In this document: positions 54,994-63,652 of the stretch, piece by piece
Numbering within the stretch: position 1 is the first letter of the stretch
How the letters are laid out: every line of letters starts with the position of its first letter
DNA from: JAJFJD01 sp965228695
GTDB taxonomy: Bacteria; Pseudomonadota; Alphaproteobacteria; UBA8366
Length of the DNA: 64,000 nt
Direction of reading: 5' to 3'
Assembly (NCBI GenBank): GCA_965228695.1
Contig: CBDDIB010000002.1
Span: 124,001-188,000, forward strand
The notes under the pieces: generated by a model
What the model saw: the letters and a program-made list of their open reading frames with translations, nothing else
What the model was told of the DNA's origin: nothing
Database searches by the model: none
Translations under genes and position numbers: made by a program

Positions 54994-55559
54994 CATTTAG
55001 CGCCGGGATTCCCGTAGCTAACCTCGACCACTTCGATCTCCTCGACGCCGCCCGGCGTCCGCACCTTCACGACGTCGCCTTCCTCGGCCTTATGCAGGGC
55101 GCGCGCGATCGGCGAGACCCAGCTTATATCGCCTTCGTCCTGGCGCGCCTCGTCGACACCGACGATCCGCACCCTGCGCTCCTGACCCTTGGAATCCTCG
55201 TAGGTCACGGTCGCACCGAAATAGACCTTGTCCAACCCGCTTTGCCGTGCCGGATCGACCACTTCGGCGATTTCGAGCCGTTTCATCAAGAACCGCATGC
55301 GGCGGTCGATCTCGCGCAGCCGCTTCTTGCCGTAGATATAGTCGCCGTTCTCGGACCGGTCGCCGTTGCCGGCGGCCCAGGACACCACATCGACGATCTT
55401 CGGCCGTTCCACACTGCTGAGCTGATGCAATTCATGCTCCAACCGGGCGTGCCCCTCGGGCGTAATGTAGTTCTTTGCCCCCTGGGGCAGGCTATCCACC
55501 GCCTCGGGCAGGTCGTCATCGTCCTCGCCGTCGCTTTCCTTGGTAAAGGCCTTGCTCAT
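54990..55559 (-). CDS. greB: Transcription elongation factor GreB
   Basis: This 189-residue factor rescues backtracked RNA polymerase by stimulating transcript cleavage. The N-terminal coiled coil is visible (NYITPEGHARLEHELHQL through RRMRFLMKRLEIAEVVD), with the acidic DRSENGDYIYGKKR tip, and the FKBP-like C-terminal domain contains SPIARALHKAEEGD. A 25-residue acidic N-terminal extension is present. The start at 55559 is preferred to longer in-frame options. The stop codons of greB and the convergent carbamoyltransferase overlap by two bases. Confidence 0.95.
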   Translation of the reverse strand: MSKAFTKESDGEDDDDLPEAVDSLPQGAKNYITPEGHARLEHELHQLSSVERPKIVDVVSWAAGNGDRSENGDYIYGKKRLREIDRRMRFLMKRLEIAEVVDPARQSGLDKVYFGATVTYEDSKGQERRVRIVGVDEARQDEGDISWVSPIARALHKAEEGDVVKVRTPGGVEEIEVVEVSYGNPGAKC

Positions 55560-55689
55560 GATCCGCCGCCGCTTTTCCCGCATCGTCGATGCACCCGTAC
55601 GATCCAACCGTTGACCTGGCCAACTGTTGACCGGACGATGCCGTCCCATATGAATGATCCGCACGGCAACAGTCAACGGAGAGCACGCC

Positions 55690-56367
55690 ATGCATATCGG
55701 ATTGATCGGGGGGATCGGCCCGGCCGCGACCGAGTTCTATTATCGCGGTTTGGTTCGGGCGCATGACGCGGCGGACAAGCCGATGGAGCTGACCATCGTG
55801 CACGCACAGGTCCGCGACCTCGTCCGGTACGTCGCCGCCGGCGCGGCACGGGAACAAGCAGCCGTATTCGGCGATCTGGTGGAAAGATTGGCGGCGGCGG
55901 GCGCCAAGGCCGCGGCGGTGACGTCGATGGGCGGCCATTTCTGCATCGAGGAGTTGGAGGCGATATCGCCGCTGCCCATGGTCAACGCGATCCCGAGCCT
56001 CGACGCGGAATTCGGACGGCGCGGCTTCGAACGGATCGGCCTGCTGGGCAACGAGACGGTCATGCGGTCGCGCCTCCACGGCGGGATCTCCTCCGCCGAG
56101 ATCGTCATCCCGGAAGGCGACGACCTTGCCGAAGCCGGCGACGCCTATACTGCGATGGCGCTCGCGGGCCGAGCGACCGACGACCAGCGAGACTACTTCA
56201 ACAAGATGGGCCAGCGCCTCTGCGACGAGCAGGGCGCGGACGCGATCGTCCTCGGCGGCACGGACCTGTTCCTCGCGTTCGACGGACAAGACACCGATTA
56301 CCCGTTGATCGATTGCGCCGAGATCCACATCGAGGCGCTGTTCAAGGCATCGGTTGGCGCGGCCTAG
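55690..56367 (+). CDS. Aspartate/glutamate racemase family protein lacking both catalytic cysteines
   Basis: This 225-residue protein has the family opening GLIGGIGPAATEFYY and overall two-domain layout. However, where the first catalytic motif is normally NTxH after a cysteine it reads VTSMGGH (residues 77-83), and where the second is normally GCTE it reads GGTD (189-192). So a classical two-cysteine racemisation seems impossible, though His83 and Thr191 remain. A hydratase, isomerase or binding role is possible. It is divergent from greB and 94 bp upstream of an aminotransferase. The start at 55690 fits the family. Confidence 0.8.
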   Translation: MHIGLIGGIGPAATEFYYRGLVRAHDAADKPMELTIVHAQVRDLVRYVAAGAAREQAAVFGDLVERLAAAGAKAAAVTSMGGHFCIEELEAISPLPMVNAIPSLDAEFGRRGFERIGLLGNETVMRSRLHGGISSAEIVIPEGDDLAEAGDAYTAMALAGRATDDQRDYFNKMGQRLCDEQGADAIVLGGTDLFLAFDGQDTDYPLIDCAEIHIEALFKASVGAA

Positions 56368-56461
56368 TCCCATCGGACAGACCACAAAGCGGGCTTGAAA
56401 ATTCGCTTTTGCGTGGCGAAACTGGCGCGATACGCAAGAGCAAGAAGGCTGAAACGGCTTC

Positions 56462-57583
56462 ATGACCAAGGGTCCCAGTGCATCGCTGCCCTACGCATCC
56501 ATCGTCCGCGATCTGCCGTCGACCGTGCCCTTTGTCGGCCCCGAAGCACAGGAGCGCGCGCGGGGCGGCACCTTCCGCGCCCGTATCGGCGCGAATGAAA
56601 GCGTCTTCGGTCCCTCGCCCAAGGCCGTCGCCGCGATGCAGAAGGCAGCGGAAGAGGTGTGGCAATACGCCGACCCGGAAAACTACGACCTGAAGCAGGC
56701 CTTGGCACGCCATCACGGCATTGCGCCGGAGAATATCGTCGTCGGCGAAGGCATCGACGGATTGTTCGGATTCACCGCCCGGCTGTTCGTCGAGCCGGGC
56801 GCCACGGTCGCCACCTCTGCGGGCGCGTACCCCACCTTCAACTACCAGGTCGCGGGCGCGGGCGGTCAGATCGCGACCGTACCGTATAAGGGCGATTCGG
56901 AAGACCCGGATGCATTACTCGACCTCGCCGCAGAGATAGATGCGCCGCTGATCTTCTTCGCCAACCCGGACAACCCGATGGGGTCGTGGTCCGATGCCGG
57001 GACGCTCCAGGCGATGATCGACCGCGTGCCGGACAACCGGGTGCTGTGTCTCGACGAGGCCTATATCGAATTCGCGCCGGACGGCACCGCCCCGCCGCTC
57101 GACATCTCGAACCCGAATGTCCTGCGCTTCCGCACCTTCTCCAAGGCCTACGGGCTGGCGGGCTGCCGCATCGGCTACGCCATCGGCGAAGCCGGCGTGA
57201 TCAAGAGCTTCGACAAGATCCGCAACCATTTCGGCGTCAACCGGATCGCCCAGGCCGGCGCGCTCGCCGCGCTGGCGGATCAAGATTATGTCGCCGACGT
57301 CGTGGACAAGGTCGCCGCCGCACGGAACCGGATCGGCGCCATCGCCCAGGCCAACGACCTCACCCCGCTGCCGTCCGCCGCGAATTTCGTCGCCATAGAC
57401 TGCGGGCGCGACGGCGACTATGCGAAACGCATCCTCGACGAATTGGCAGCGCGCGACATCTTCGTCCGCATGCCCTTCGTCGAACCGCAGAACCGATGCA
57501 TCCGCATTTCCGCCGGGACTGAGAAGGATTTGGATTTGCTGGAAACCGTTTTGCCGGGCGCCTTGGCCGCAGCGGACGGGTAG
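56462..57583 (+). CDS. PLP-dependent aminotransferase, HisC-like
   Basis: This 373-residue fold-type I aminotransferase has the PLP lysine K228 in RTFSKAYGLAGCRIGYAIG, the FANPDNPMG motif and LDEAYIEF aspartate/tyrosine motif. It is similar to histidinol-phosphate aminotransferase but lies outside any his operon, so broad activity toward aromatic or other amino acids is plausible. It follows the racemase-like gene by 94 bp, perhaps as one unit. It is convergent with recQ. Confidence 0.92.
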   Translation: MTKGPSASLPYASIVRDLPSTVPFVGPEAQERARGGTFRARIGANESVFGPSPKAVAAMQKAAEEVWQYADPENYDLKQALARHHGIAPENIVVGEGIDGLFGFTARLFVEPGATVATSAGAYPTFNYQVAGAGGQIATVPYKGDSEDPDALLDLAAEIDAPLIFFANPDNPMGSWSDAGTLQAMIDRVPDNRVLCLDEAYIEFAPDGTAPPLDISNPNVLRFRTFSKAYGLAGCRIGYAIGEAGVIKSFDKIRNHFGVNRIAQAGALAALADQDYVADVVDKVAAARNRIGAIAQANDLTPLPSAANFVAIDCGRDGDYAKRILDELAARDIFVRMPFVEPQNRCIRISAGTEKDLDLLETVLPGALAAADG

Positions 57584-57590
57584 CCGATCG

Positions 57591-59441
57591 TCACTCCGCC
57601 GCAGCGAACTCGTCGATCGCCACCAAGAAAATTCCTGCGAAATCGCGCAACTTCGCCGCGCCGACACCGAAGACATCGGCGAACTCGTCTTTGGTCTTCG
57701 GACGCTTGTCGGCCATGTCGACCAGCGTCCGGTCTGAGAAGATGACATAGGCGGGCACGCCGCGTTCCTTGGCGAGGTCGAGGCGCAATGCCTTCAACTC
57801 CTGCAACAGCTTCACACCGGAATCGTCCAGGTCGTAGGCGGCTTCGGCCGCGCTGACTTTCGGCCGCTTCGCCGGCTTGTCCTTGCCGAGTTTGTCGGGC
57901 CGGTACCGGAAGGTTGCATCGCCCTGCAACAGTGCCGCGGCCGCCTCGCCATAGCGCAACCCGCCATAGCCCGCGATATCGATTTCCAGCAATCCGGACG
58001 CGACCATCTGGCGAATGATGCCCTGCCATTCCCGCTGGGACCGCGCAGCCCCGACGCCGTAGGCCGGCAACGAATCGTGCCGGAAGCTGATGATCTTCTC
58101 GTTCTTCATGCCGCGCAGCACGCCGACGATATGCGCCGCGCCGAAGCGCTGCCCGGTGTCGTCCACCGCCGACAGCACAGCGCGCGCGGCATCGGTGCCG
58201 TCCAATGTCTCGACCGGGTCGCGGCAAATATCGCAGTTGCCGCAGGCACCGGTCGGGTCGCCGAAATAGCGCAGCAGCATCTGGCGTCGGCATTCGGGCG
58301 CTTCGCAATAGGCGATCAGCGCGTCGAGCCGCTTGTGCTCGCGGCGCTTGCGTTCGTCGTCGCTCTCTTCCTGTTCGATGAAGACGCGCCGCATGCGGAT
58401 ATCGTCGAGGCCGTAGAGCATCAAGGTTTCCGCCGGCGCACCGTCCCGCCCCGCGCGGCCGATCTCCTGGTAATAGGCTTCCGGACTGGCGGGCAGGTCG
58501 GTGTGCAGCACGTAGCGGATATCGGGCTTGTCGATCCCCATGCCGAAGGCGATGGTCGCGACGATCACCACGCCGGACTCGGTCATGAAACGGTTCTGCA
58601 CCGCTTGCTTCTCGTAACTTTCCATGCCCGCGTGGAAGGCGAGCGCCGTATGCCCGGCATCGCGCAGCATGGCTGCGACTTCTTCCGTTTTGCGGCGTGA
58701 CAGGCAATAGACGATACCGCTTGCCCCGGCGCGCGCCGCAACGAAATCCGCGACCTGACGCTTCCAATTGTCCTTGAGCGTCACCGCGAGCGTCAGGTTC
58801 GGCCGGTCGAAGCCGGTCACCACCGACACCACATCGCCGCCGAACACCTTTGATTCGATGTCAGCACGGGTCGTCGGGTCGGCGGTCGCGGTCAGCCCCA
58901 TAATGGGTGTTCCCGGGAAACGGTCGCGCAAGCTGGCCAGCGCTTCGTATTCCGGGCGAAAGGCGGGGCCCCATTGGGAAATGCAATGCGCCTCGTCGAT
59001 CGCGAAAAGGCGGATGTCCAACTCACCGATCGCCCGCAGCATACGCTCGGTCATCAAGCGCTCCGGCGACAGGTAGAGCAGGCTCACCTCGCCCCGCCGC
59101 ACCGCGTGCCAGGTTTCTACATTGTCGGCCCGGCTGATGTCGGAGTTGATCGTCGCCGCCGGAATGCCGTTGAGTTGCAGCGCGCGGACCTGATCCCGCA
59201 TCAACGCCACCAACGGCGAAACGACGATGGTCAACCCGCCGAGGACAAGCGCCGGCAACTGGTAACACAGCGACTTACCCGCACCGGTCGGCATCACGGC
59301 AAGAACGCTGCGCCCGTCGAGCACCGCGTCGATGGCCGCGGATTGTCCCGGCCGCAGATCGGAGAACCCGAACATCTCGTGCAGCACCGATTGAACGGCG
59401 GCATTGGGGGCGTCAGGCTGGAGGGCAGGAGATGCAGTCAT
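57591..59441 (-). CDS. recQ: ATP-dependent DNA helicase RecQ
   Basis: This 616-residue 3'-5' helicase acts in recombination and fork repair. Walker A is PTGAGKS (residues 51-57), the Walker B box is AIDEAHCISQWG, and motif VI is QEIGRAGRDG. The zinc-binding domain has the CEAPECRR and CGNCDIC cysteines, followed by the RQC region and a C-terminal HRDC domain (LKALRLDLAKERGVPAYVIF). The start ATG at 59441 gives the normal N-terminus; the open frame beyond to 59681 overlaps the promoter of the divergent amidase. Confidence 0.96.
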   Translation of the reverse strand: MTASPALQPDAPNAAVQSVLHEMFGFSDLRPGQSAAIDAVLDGRSVLAVMPTGAGKSLCYQLPALVLGGLTIVVSPLVALMRDQVRALQLNGIPAATINSDISRADNVETWHAVRRGEVSLLYLSPERLMTERMLRAIGELDIRLFAIDEAHCISQWGPAFRPEYEALASLRDRFPGTPIMGLTATADPTTRADIESKVFGGDVVSVVTGFDRPNLTLAVTLKDNWKRQVADFVAARAGASGIVYCLSRRKTEEVAAMLRDAGHTALAFHAGMESYEKQAVQNRFMTESGVVIVATIAFGMGIDKPDIRYVLHTDLPASPEAYYQEIGRAGRDGAPAETLMLYGLDDIRMRRVFIEQEESDDERKRREHKRLDALIAYCEAPECRRQMLLRYFGDPTGACGNCDICRDPVETLDGTDAARAVLSAVDDTGQRFGAAHIVGVLRGMKNEKIISFRHDSLPAYGVGAARSQREWQGIIRQMVASGLLEIDIAGYGGLRYGEAAAALLQGDATFRYRPDKLGKDKPAKRPKVSAAEAAYDLDDSGVKLLQELKALRLDLAKERGVPAYVIFSDRTLVDMADKRPKTKDEFADVFGVGAAKLRDFAGIFLVAIDEFAAAE

Positions 59442-59667
59442 GGCGTGGGGAGAGGATACGTGATTCGCCCGCACCGCAACATGGAAACCGGACTGCGACG
59501 AGAAAATTCTTTTCGCGGCCCTTCGCTCGCCATCGCGATCCTGGTAACGCATAATATCGCGGTGCGCCGAAATCCAACGATAAGAAGGCGCCCGGCGCGA
59601 CGGCATCCGCGCACCCCCGCCCAATTTGCGATGCCCACCGTTGGCGATGCTGAGAGGAGACACCCCG

Positions 59668-61078
59668 ATGACCGAGTCCAAAGGCGAAAGCTACGATCCC
59701 CGCACATTTCAAGGCCTGACTTTCCACGACGCGACCGAGAAGTTCCGCGACGGCAGCGACACGCCGCGCGACTATCTGGAGCGCTGCATCGAAACGATCG
59801 CGGCGCGCGAACCGGTGGTGAAGGCGTTCGCCGCGCTGAACGAGGACGGCGCGCGCGAGGCCGCCGACGCCAGCGCGGCGCGCTGGAAGGACGGGCGCAC
59901 GCTATCGGCAATCGACGGCATGCCGGTCGCGATCAAGGATTTGCTGGAAACCAAGGATATGCCGACGCAGATGGGCTGCGACGCCTATGAAGGCAACTTT
60001 CCGAAGCGCGACAACGCCGCCGTGTGGGCGCTTCGGCAGGCCGGCGCGGTGGTCTTCGGCAAGACGGTCACGGCGGAACTCGGCGGGTCGCACCCTGGGC
60101 CGACCACGAACCCCTATGACCCGACCCGCACGCCGGGCGGTTCCTCGTCCGGGTCCGGTGCCGCGGTGGCGACCGGCATGGTGCCCGCGGCCATCGGCAC
60201 CCAGGTCGGCGGATCGATTATCCGGCCCGCCGCGTTTTGCGGCAATGTCGCGCTGAAACCGTCGCAAGGGGCTATCAACCGCGGCGAACGGCAGGCGACC
60301 AGCATGAGCACCCATGGCGTGCACGCTAACAGCATTGAGGACATGTGGCAGGTGGCGATCGAAATCGCGGCCCGCGCCGGCGGCGACCGGGGCGCCATGG
60401 CTCTCGCCGGCCCATCGACGCCGCCCCCGGCGGTGAAACCGGCCCGGTTGATCGTGCTGGAGAGCGACGGCTGGGGCATCCTCGACGACGCCAGCAAGTC
60501 GGCCTTCGAGATCCTGATGGAAAGCCTGCAGAGCCTGGGCATCGAGCTGCTGCGCCGGCGCAACAACGCGTCCGTCGAGCATTTGGAGAAGGCGGTCGAG
60601 GGCGCCGGCGATATCTGCAACGGCATCACCGCCTGGGAAAATCATTGGGCACTGCGCAACCTGATCGACGAGAAACCCGACGGCGTCAGCCAACGGATCA
60701 AGAATACGGTCGCCGGCGCGGAAGCGATGACGCCGGAGGATTATCAGCTCCGCCTGCTGCAGCGCGGGAAGGCGCAGGTCACCCATAAACAAGTCGGCGG
60801 TCCTTGCCGACGCGACGGTCGCGCTGGCCTGCCCCGGTCCGGCGCCGCTGTGGCCCGGCGACAAGCCCGGCGAACCGCTGGCGCCAAGGCCGACCGGCGA
60901 CGCGATCTACAACTACCCCAGCTCGATGCTATTCGCGCCGGTCGTGACCGTGCCGTTGATGAGCGTCGGCGGATTGCCCGTCGGCCTGCAGGTGATGGGA
61001 CGGCCGGGCGAGGACGCCCGCGTCACCGCGCTCGCGCGGTGGCTGAAGGACGCGGTCACGCCGGTTTCGGTGGACTGA
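59668..61078 (+). pseudogene. Amidase signature family protein, frameshifted near the C-terminus
   Basis: The catalytic part is intact: K90 (AIKDLLE), S160 (GGSSSGSG) and S183 (GGSIIRP), a complete Ser-cisSer-Lys triad. Near 60783-60792 the frame changes; the natural ending (KSAVLADATVALACPGPAP, then PVGLQVMGRPGEDA and stop at 61076-61078) is one base off. As read, translation runs on out of frame to 61353, replacing about 95 conserved residues. One inserted base would explain it, either a true mutation or a sequencing error. The amidase would hydrolyse a small amide; the substrate is unknown. Confidence 0.8.
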
Positions 61079-61094
61079 CCCGACCGCAGCGCCG

Positions 61095-61940
61095 ATGCCG
61101 CATCTGCAACGACCCGGGTCGATCGCGACCGCCTACGCGATCGACGATTTCACCGACCCTTGGGCCGACCGTCCTTATCTGCTGCTGCAGCACGGCAACG
61201 GGCGGTCGGGCGCCTTCTGGTACCGCTGGATCCCGTATCTCTCGCGCTTCTATCGGATCATCCGGCCCGATATGCGGGGGTTGGGCAAATCGACCGGCAC
61301 GCTCGATCTCGACCGGGACATCACTCTCGACGCCCTGGTCGGCGATATCGTAGCGTTGCTCGACCATCTGAGCGCCGAAGACGTGCATTATTGCGGCGAA
61401 TCGATGGGCGGGATTCTCGGCATGGCCTTGGCCGCGCGGCACCCGGCCCGGGTCCGCACGTTGACGCTGGTGGCCACGCCGGTCTTCATCGAGGAGTCGA
61501 TGAAGGAACGGTATGCGATGGGGCACGGCTCGCGTACCGACGCGATGCAAGCGATGGGGATCCGCGAGTGGGTCGCCGCGACCACCCGCGGCACCCGCAT
61601 CCCCGCCGACACGGAACCCGATTTGTTCGAGTGGTATGTGGACGAATTCGCCAAGGGCGACCCGGACGTGCAGGTGGCCATGTCGAAATTGGTCAACGCG
61701 GCGAACGCGTCCGACTTCTTGCCGCAGATCGAGGCACCGGTGCTCGGCCTCTATCCGACGTCGGGACAGATCACGAGCGACGCCCAGGAAGACCTGCTGC
61801 GCAGCGGCCTGAAACGGTTCGAGATGATCCACCTGCCGACCAATTTTCACATGGTGCAACTGCTGCATCCGGCGACCTGCGCCAATCACGTCTTGCGCTT
61901 TTGTGCAACGCATGACGGGATACCAACGACCGACGCATGA
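61095..61940 (+). CDS. Alpha/beta-fold hydrolase
   Basis: This 281-residue hydrolase has the oxyanion-hole region LLLQHGNGRSGAFW, the nucleophile S103 in CGESMGGILG and a late histidine in PTNFHMVQLLHP. The segment RPDMRGLGKS is typical of esterases and of haloperoxidase-like or 3-oxoadipate enol-lactonase-like members. It is 16 bp after the amidase pseudogene stop and 32 bp before the DsbA-fold gene, so the three are probably co-transcribed. Substrate unknown. Confidence 0.9.
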   Translation: MPHLQRPGSIATAYAIDDFTDPWADRPYLLLQHGNGRSGAFWYRWIPYLSRFYRIIRPDMRGLGKSTGTLDLDRDITLDALVGDIVALLDHLSAEDVHYCGESMGGILGMALAARHPARVRTLTLVATPVFIEESMKERYAMGHGSRTDAMQAMGIREWVAATTRGTRIPADTEPDLFEWYVDEFAKGDPDVQVAMSKLVNAANASDFLPQIEAPVLGLYPTSGQITSDAQEDLLRSGLKRFEMIHLPTNFHMVQLLHPATCANHVLRFCATHDGIPTTDA

Positions 61941-61972
61941 CGCGTTCCTTCCGCAACTCATAAGGACCGGCG

Positions 61973-62602
61973 ATGGCCGATATCGAATATTTCTACTCTT
62001 CCCATTCCGGCTATGCCTATGTCGGCTCGGCCCGGTTCATGGAAATCGCCCGCAAAGGCGGCCGCCGCATCGATCACCGGCCGATGGACCTGCGCGCCGT
62101 GGTCGCCGTGACCGGTCCCGGCCCGACGAACGCCCTCACACCGGGACGGCAAGCGTTTTTCTCCGGTCACGTTATCCGGCGATGGGCAGAGGCGCGGGGC
62201 GCCGAAATTCTGAACCAGAGACCGACCCATCACGATCATGAAATCGCATTGTCCAACGGTATGCTGATCGCAGGCCTGCTGCAGGGCTTGAATATCGACC
62301 AACTGGCCCACGAGATGTTGCAGGCGCATTGGCGCGACGACGCCGACCTGGACAACCGCGACAGCCTTGCCCGCATTGGCGAAGCGGCCGGTGTCGACCC
62401 GGCGCCGTTGCTCGACGCCGCCATGTCGGACGAAGTGCAGACGGTCTACCGGAAGAATACCGAAGAAGCGATCGAACGCTCGGTCTTCGGGTCGCCGACA
62501 TACTTCGTCGACGGCGACATGTTCTACGGCCAGGACAATCTCGAATTGGTCGAGCGGGCGTTGGTCAAGCCGTTCAGCCGTCCCTGGCCGCCTGCCGCGT
62601 GA
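61973..62602 (+). CDS. DsbA-fold 2-hydroxychromene-2-carboxylate isomerase-like protein
   Basis: This 209-residue thioredoxin/GST-kappa-fold protein starts with IEYFYSSHSGYAYVG, where a serine replaces the redox CxxC, and ends with the family signature FGSPTYFVDGDMFYGQDNLE. Relatives isomerise 2-hydroxychromene-2-carboxylate with glutathione in naphthalene degradation; other substrates are possible. It follows the alpha/beta hydrolase and is convergent with a LysR gene that may regulate the set. Confidence 0.9.
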   Translation: MADIEYFYSSHSGYAYVGSARFMEIARKGGRRIDHRPMDLRAVVAVTGPGPTNALTPGRQAFFSGHVIRRWAEARGAEILNQRPTHHDHEIALSNGMLIAGLLQGLNIDQLAHEMLQAHWRDDADLDNRDSLARIGEAAGVDPAPLLDAAMSDEVQTVYRKNTEEAIERSVFGSPTYFVDGDMFYGQDNLELVERALVKPFSRPWPPAA

Positions 62603-62618
62603 CGGCGGATGGCCGCGG

Positions 62619-63497
62619 CTAACGTCCCTCCGTCTTCCGGAAATGGGCCTCGAATGCCTCGATGAAGTTGGCCGCCGGGCGGGGCAGAACCCGGCGCGGA
62701 TCCCAGACGGCGGCGAACCGCTGCCGTAACGGCCCGGTCTTGGCATGTAGCGGCGCGGTCGGCGCCGCGGACCGGACGATACCCGAAAGGATCGCCGTGC
62801 CGATACCGGCGCGCGCCAGCGCGATCAGGCTATGCGGCGCATCGCTTTCCAGCATGATGTTCGGCGTCAGGTTCTCCAGCCGGCACGCGGCATCGAACAA
62901 CGCCCGAACCTGGAATCGGCGGTCCGGCAGCAGCAAGGGCGTATCGATCAGATCGGCCAGCAGGACCGGGGTTCCCTGAGACAGGCCCGCGCGCACGACC
63001 AGCAAATCCATAACGCCCAATGGCCGGACGCCGAGGCCCGCATCCCGGGCGGGTTCGGACACCAGGCCGACCTGAACGTCGCCGCGCGATACGGCATCGA
63101 CCGTTTCCTGTCCGCCCGCTTGCCGGATGCGCAACTCGACACCCGGTTCCGACGCCATAAATCCCGGCAGGAAGCCGGCGAGGTTGTTCTCGATCACCTG
63201 CGAGGTCGCCCCGATGGTAAGGAATCCGACCGCGCCGTGCGACACCTCCCGTGCCGTATGAACCAGCGCATTCATCGCCTCGAGCGCCGCTGCCGCGGGA
63301 CCGACCAGCATCCGTCCGTCGCCGGACAATCGGATTTGTTTTCCGATCCGATCGAACAGCGTGACGCCGAGGATGTCCTCCAACGCCGCGATCCGGCGCG
63401 ACACGGTCGGCTGCGTCATGTTCAGCCGCGACGCGGCGGCCGACACACCGCCCGCATCCGCAACGGCCAGAAAACTTTCCAAGAGGCGCTGATCCAT
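62619..63497 (-). CDS. LysR family transcriptional regulator
   Basis: This 292-residue regulator has an N-terminal winged helix-turn-helix (LLESFLAVADAGGVSAAASRL, then MTQPTVSRRIAALEDILG) and a substrate-binding-like effector domain. The start at 63497 (MDQRLLESF) fits the family; ATG 63527 would add ten residues. It is convergent with the isomerase gene and divergent from the MFS gene at the right edge (156 bp between starts), which is its most likely target. The effector is unknown. Confidence 0.9.
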   Translation of the reverse strand: MDQRLLESFLAVADAGGVSAAASRLNMTQPTVSRRIAALEDILGVTLFDRIGKQIRLSGDGRMLVGPAAAALEAMNALVHTAREVSHGAVGFLTIGATSQVIENNLAGFLPGFMASEPGVELRIRQAGGQETVDAVSRGDVQVGLVSEPARDAGLGVRPLGVMDLLVVRAGLSQGTPVLLADLIDTPLLLPDRRFQVRALFDAACRLENLTPNIMLESDAPHSLIALARAGIGTAILSGIVRSAAPTAPLHAKTGPLRQRFAAVWDPRRVLPRPAANFIEAFEAHFRKTEGR

Positions 63498-63652
63498 CCA
63501 TGCAGAATACGTATTGAAATCATGCAATCAATTCATTTTCTAAAAGAACACGGATCGGCTAGATTATCGGCCTCGACGCTATTCAACAAAACGGCCGGCC
63601 GGGAACGGCGCAGACGGTTCGGCAATTCAAATAGAACGCCGCGATTTGCGGG

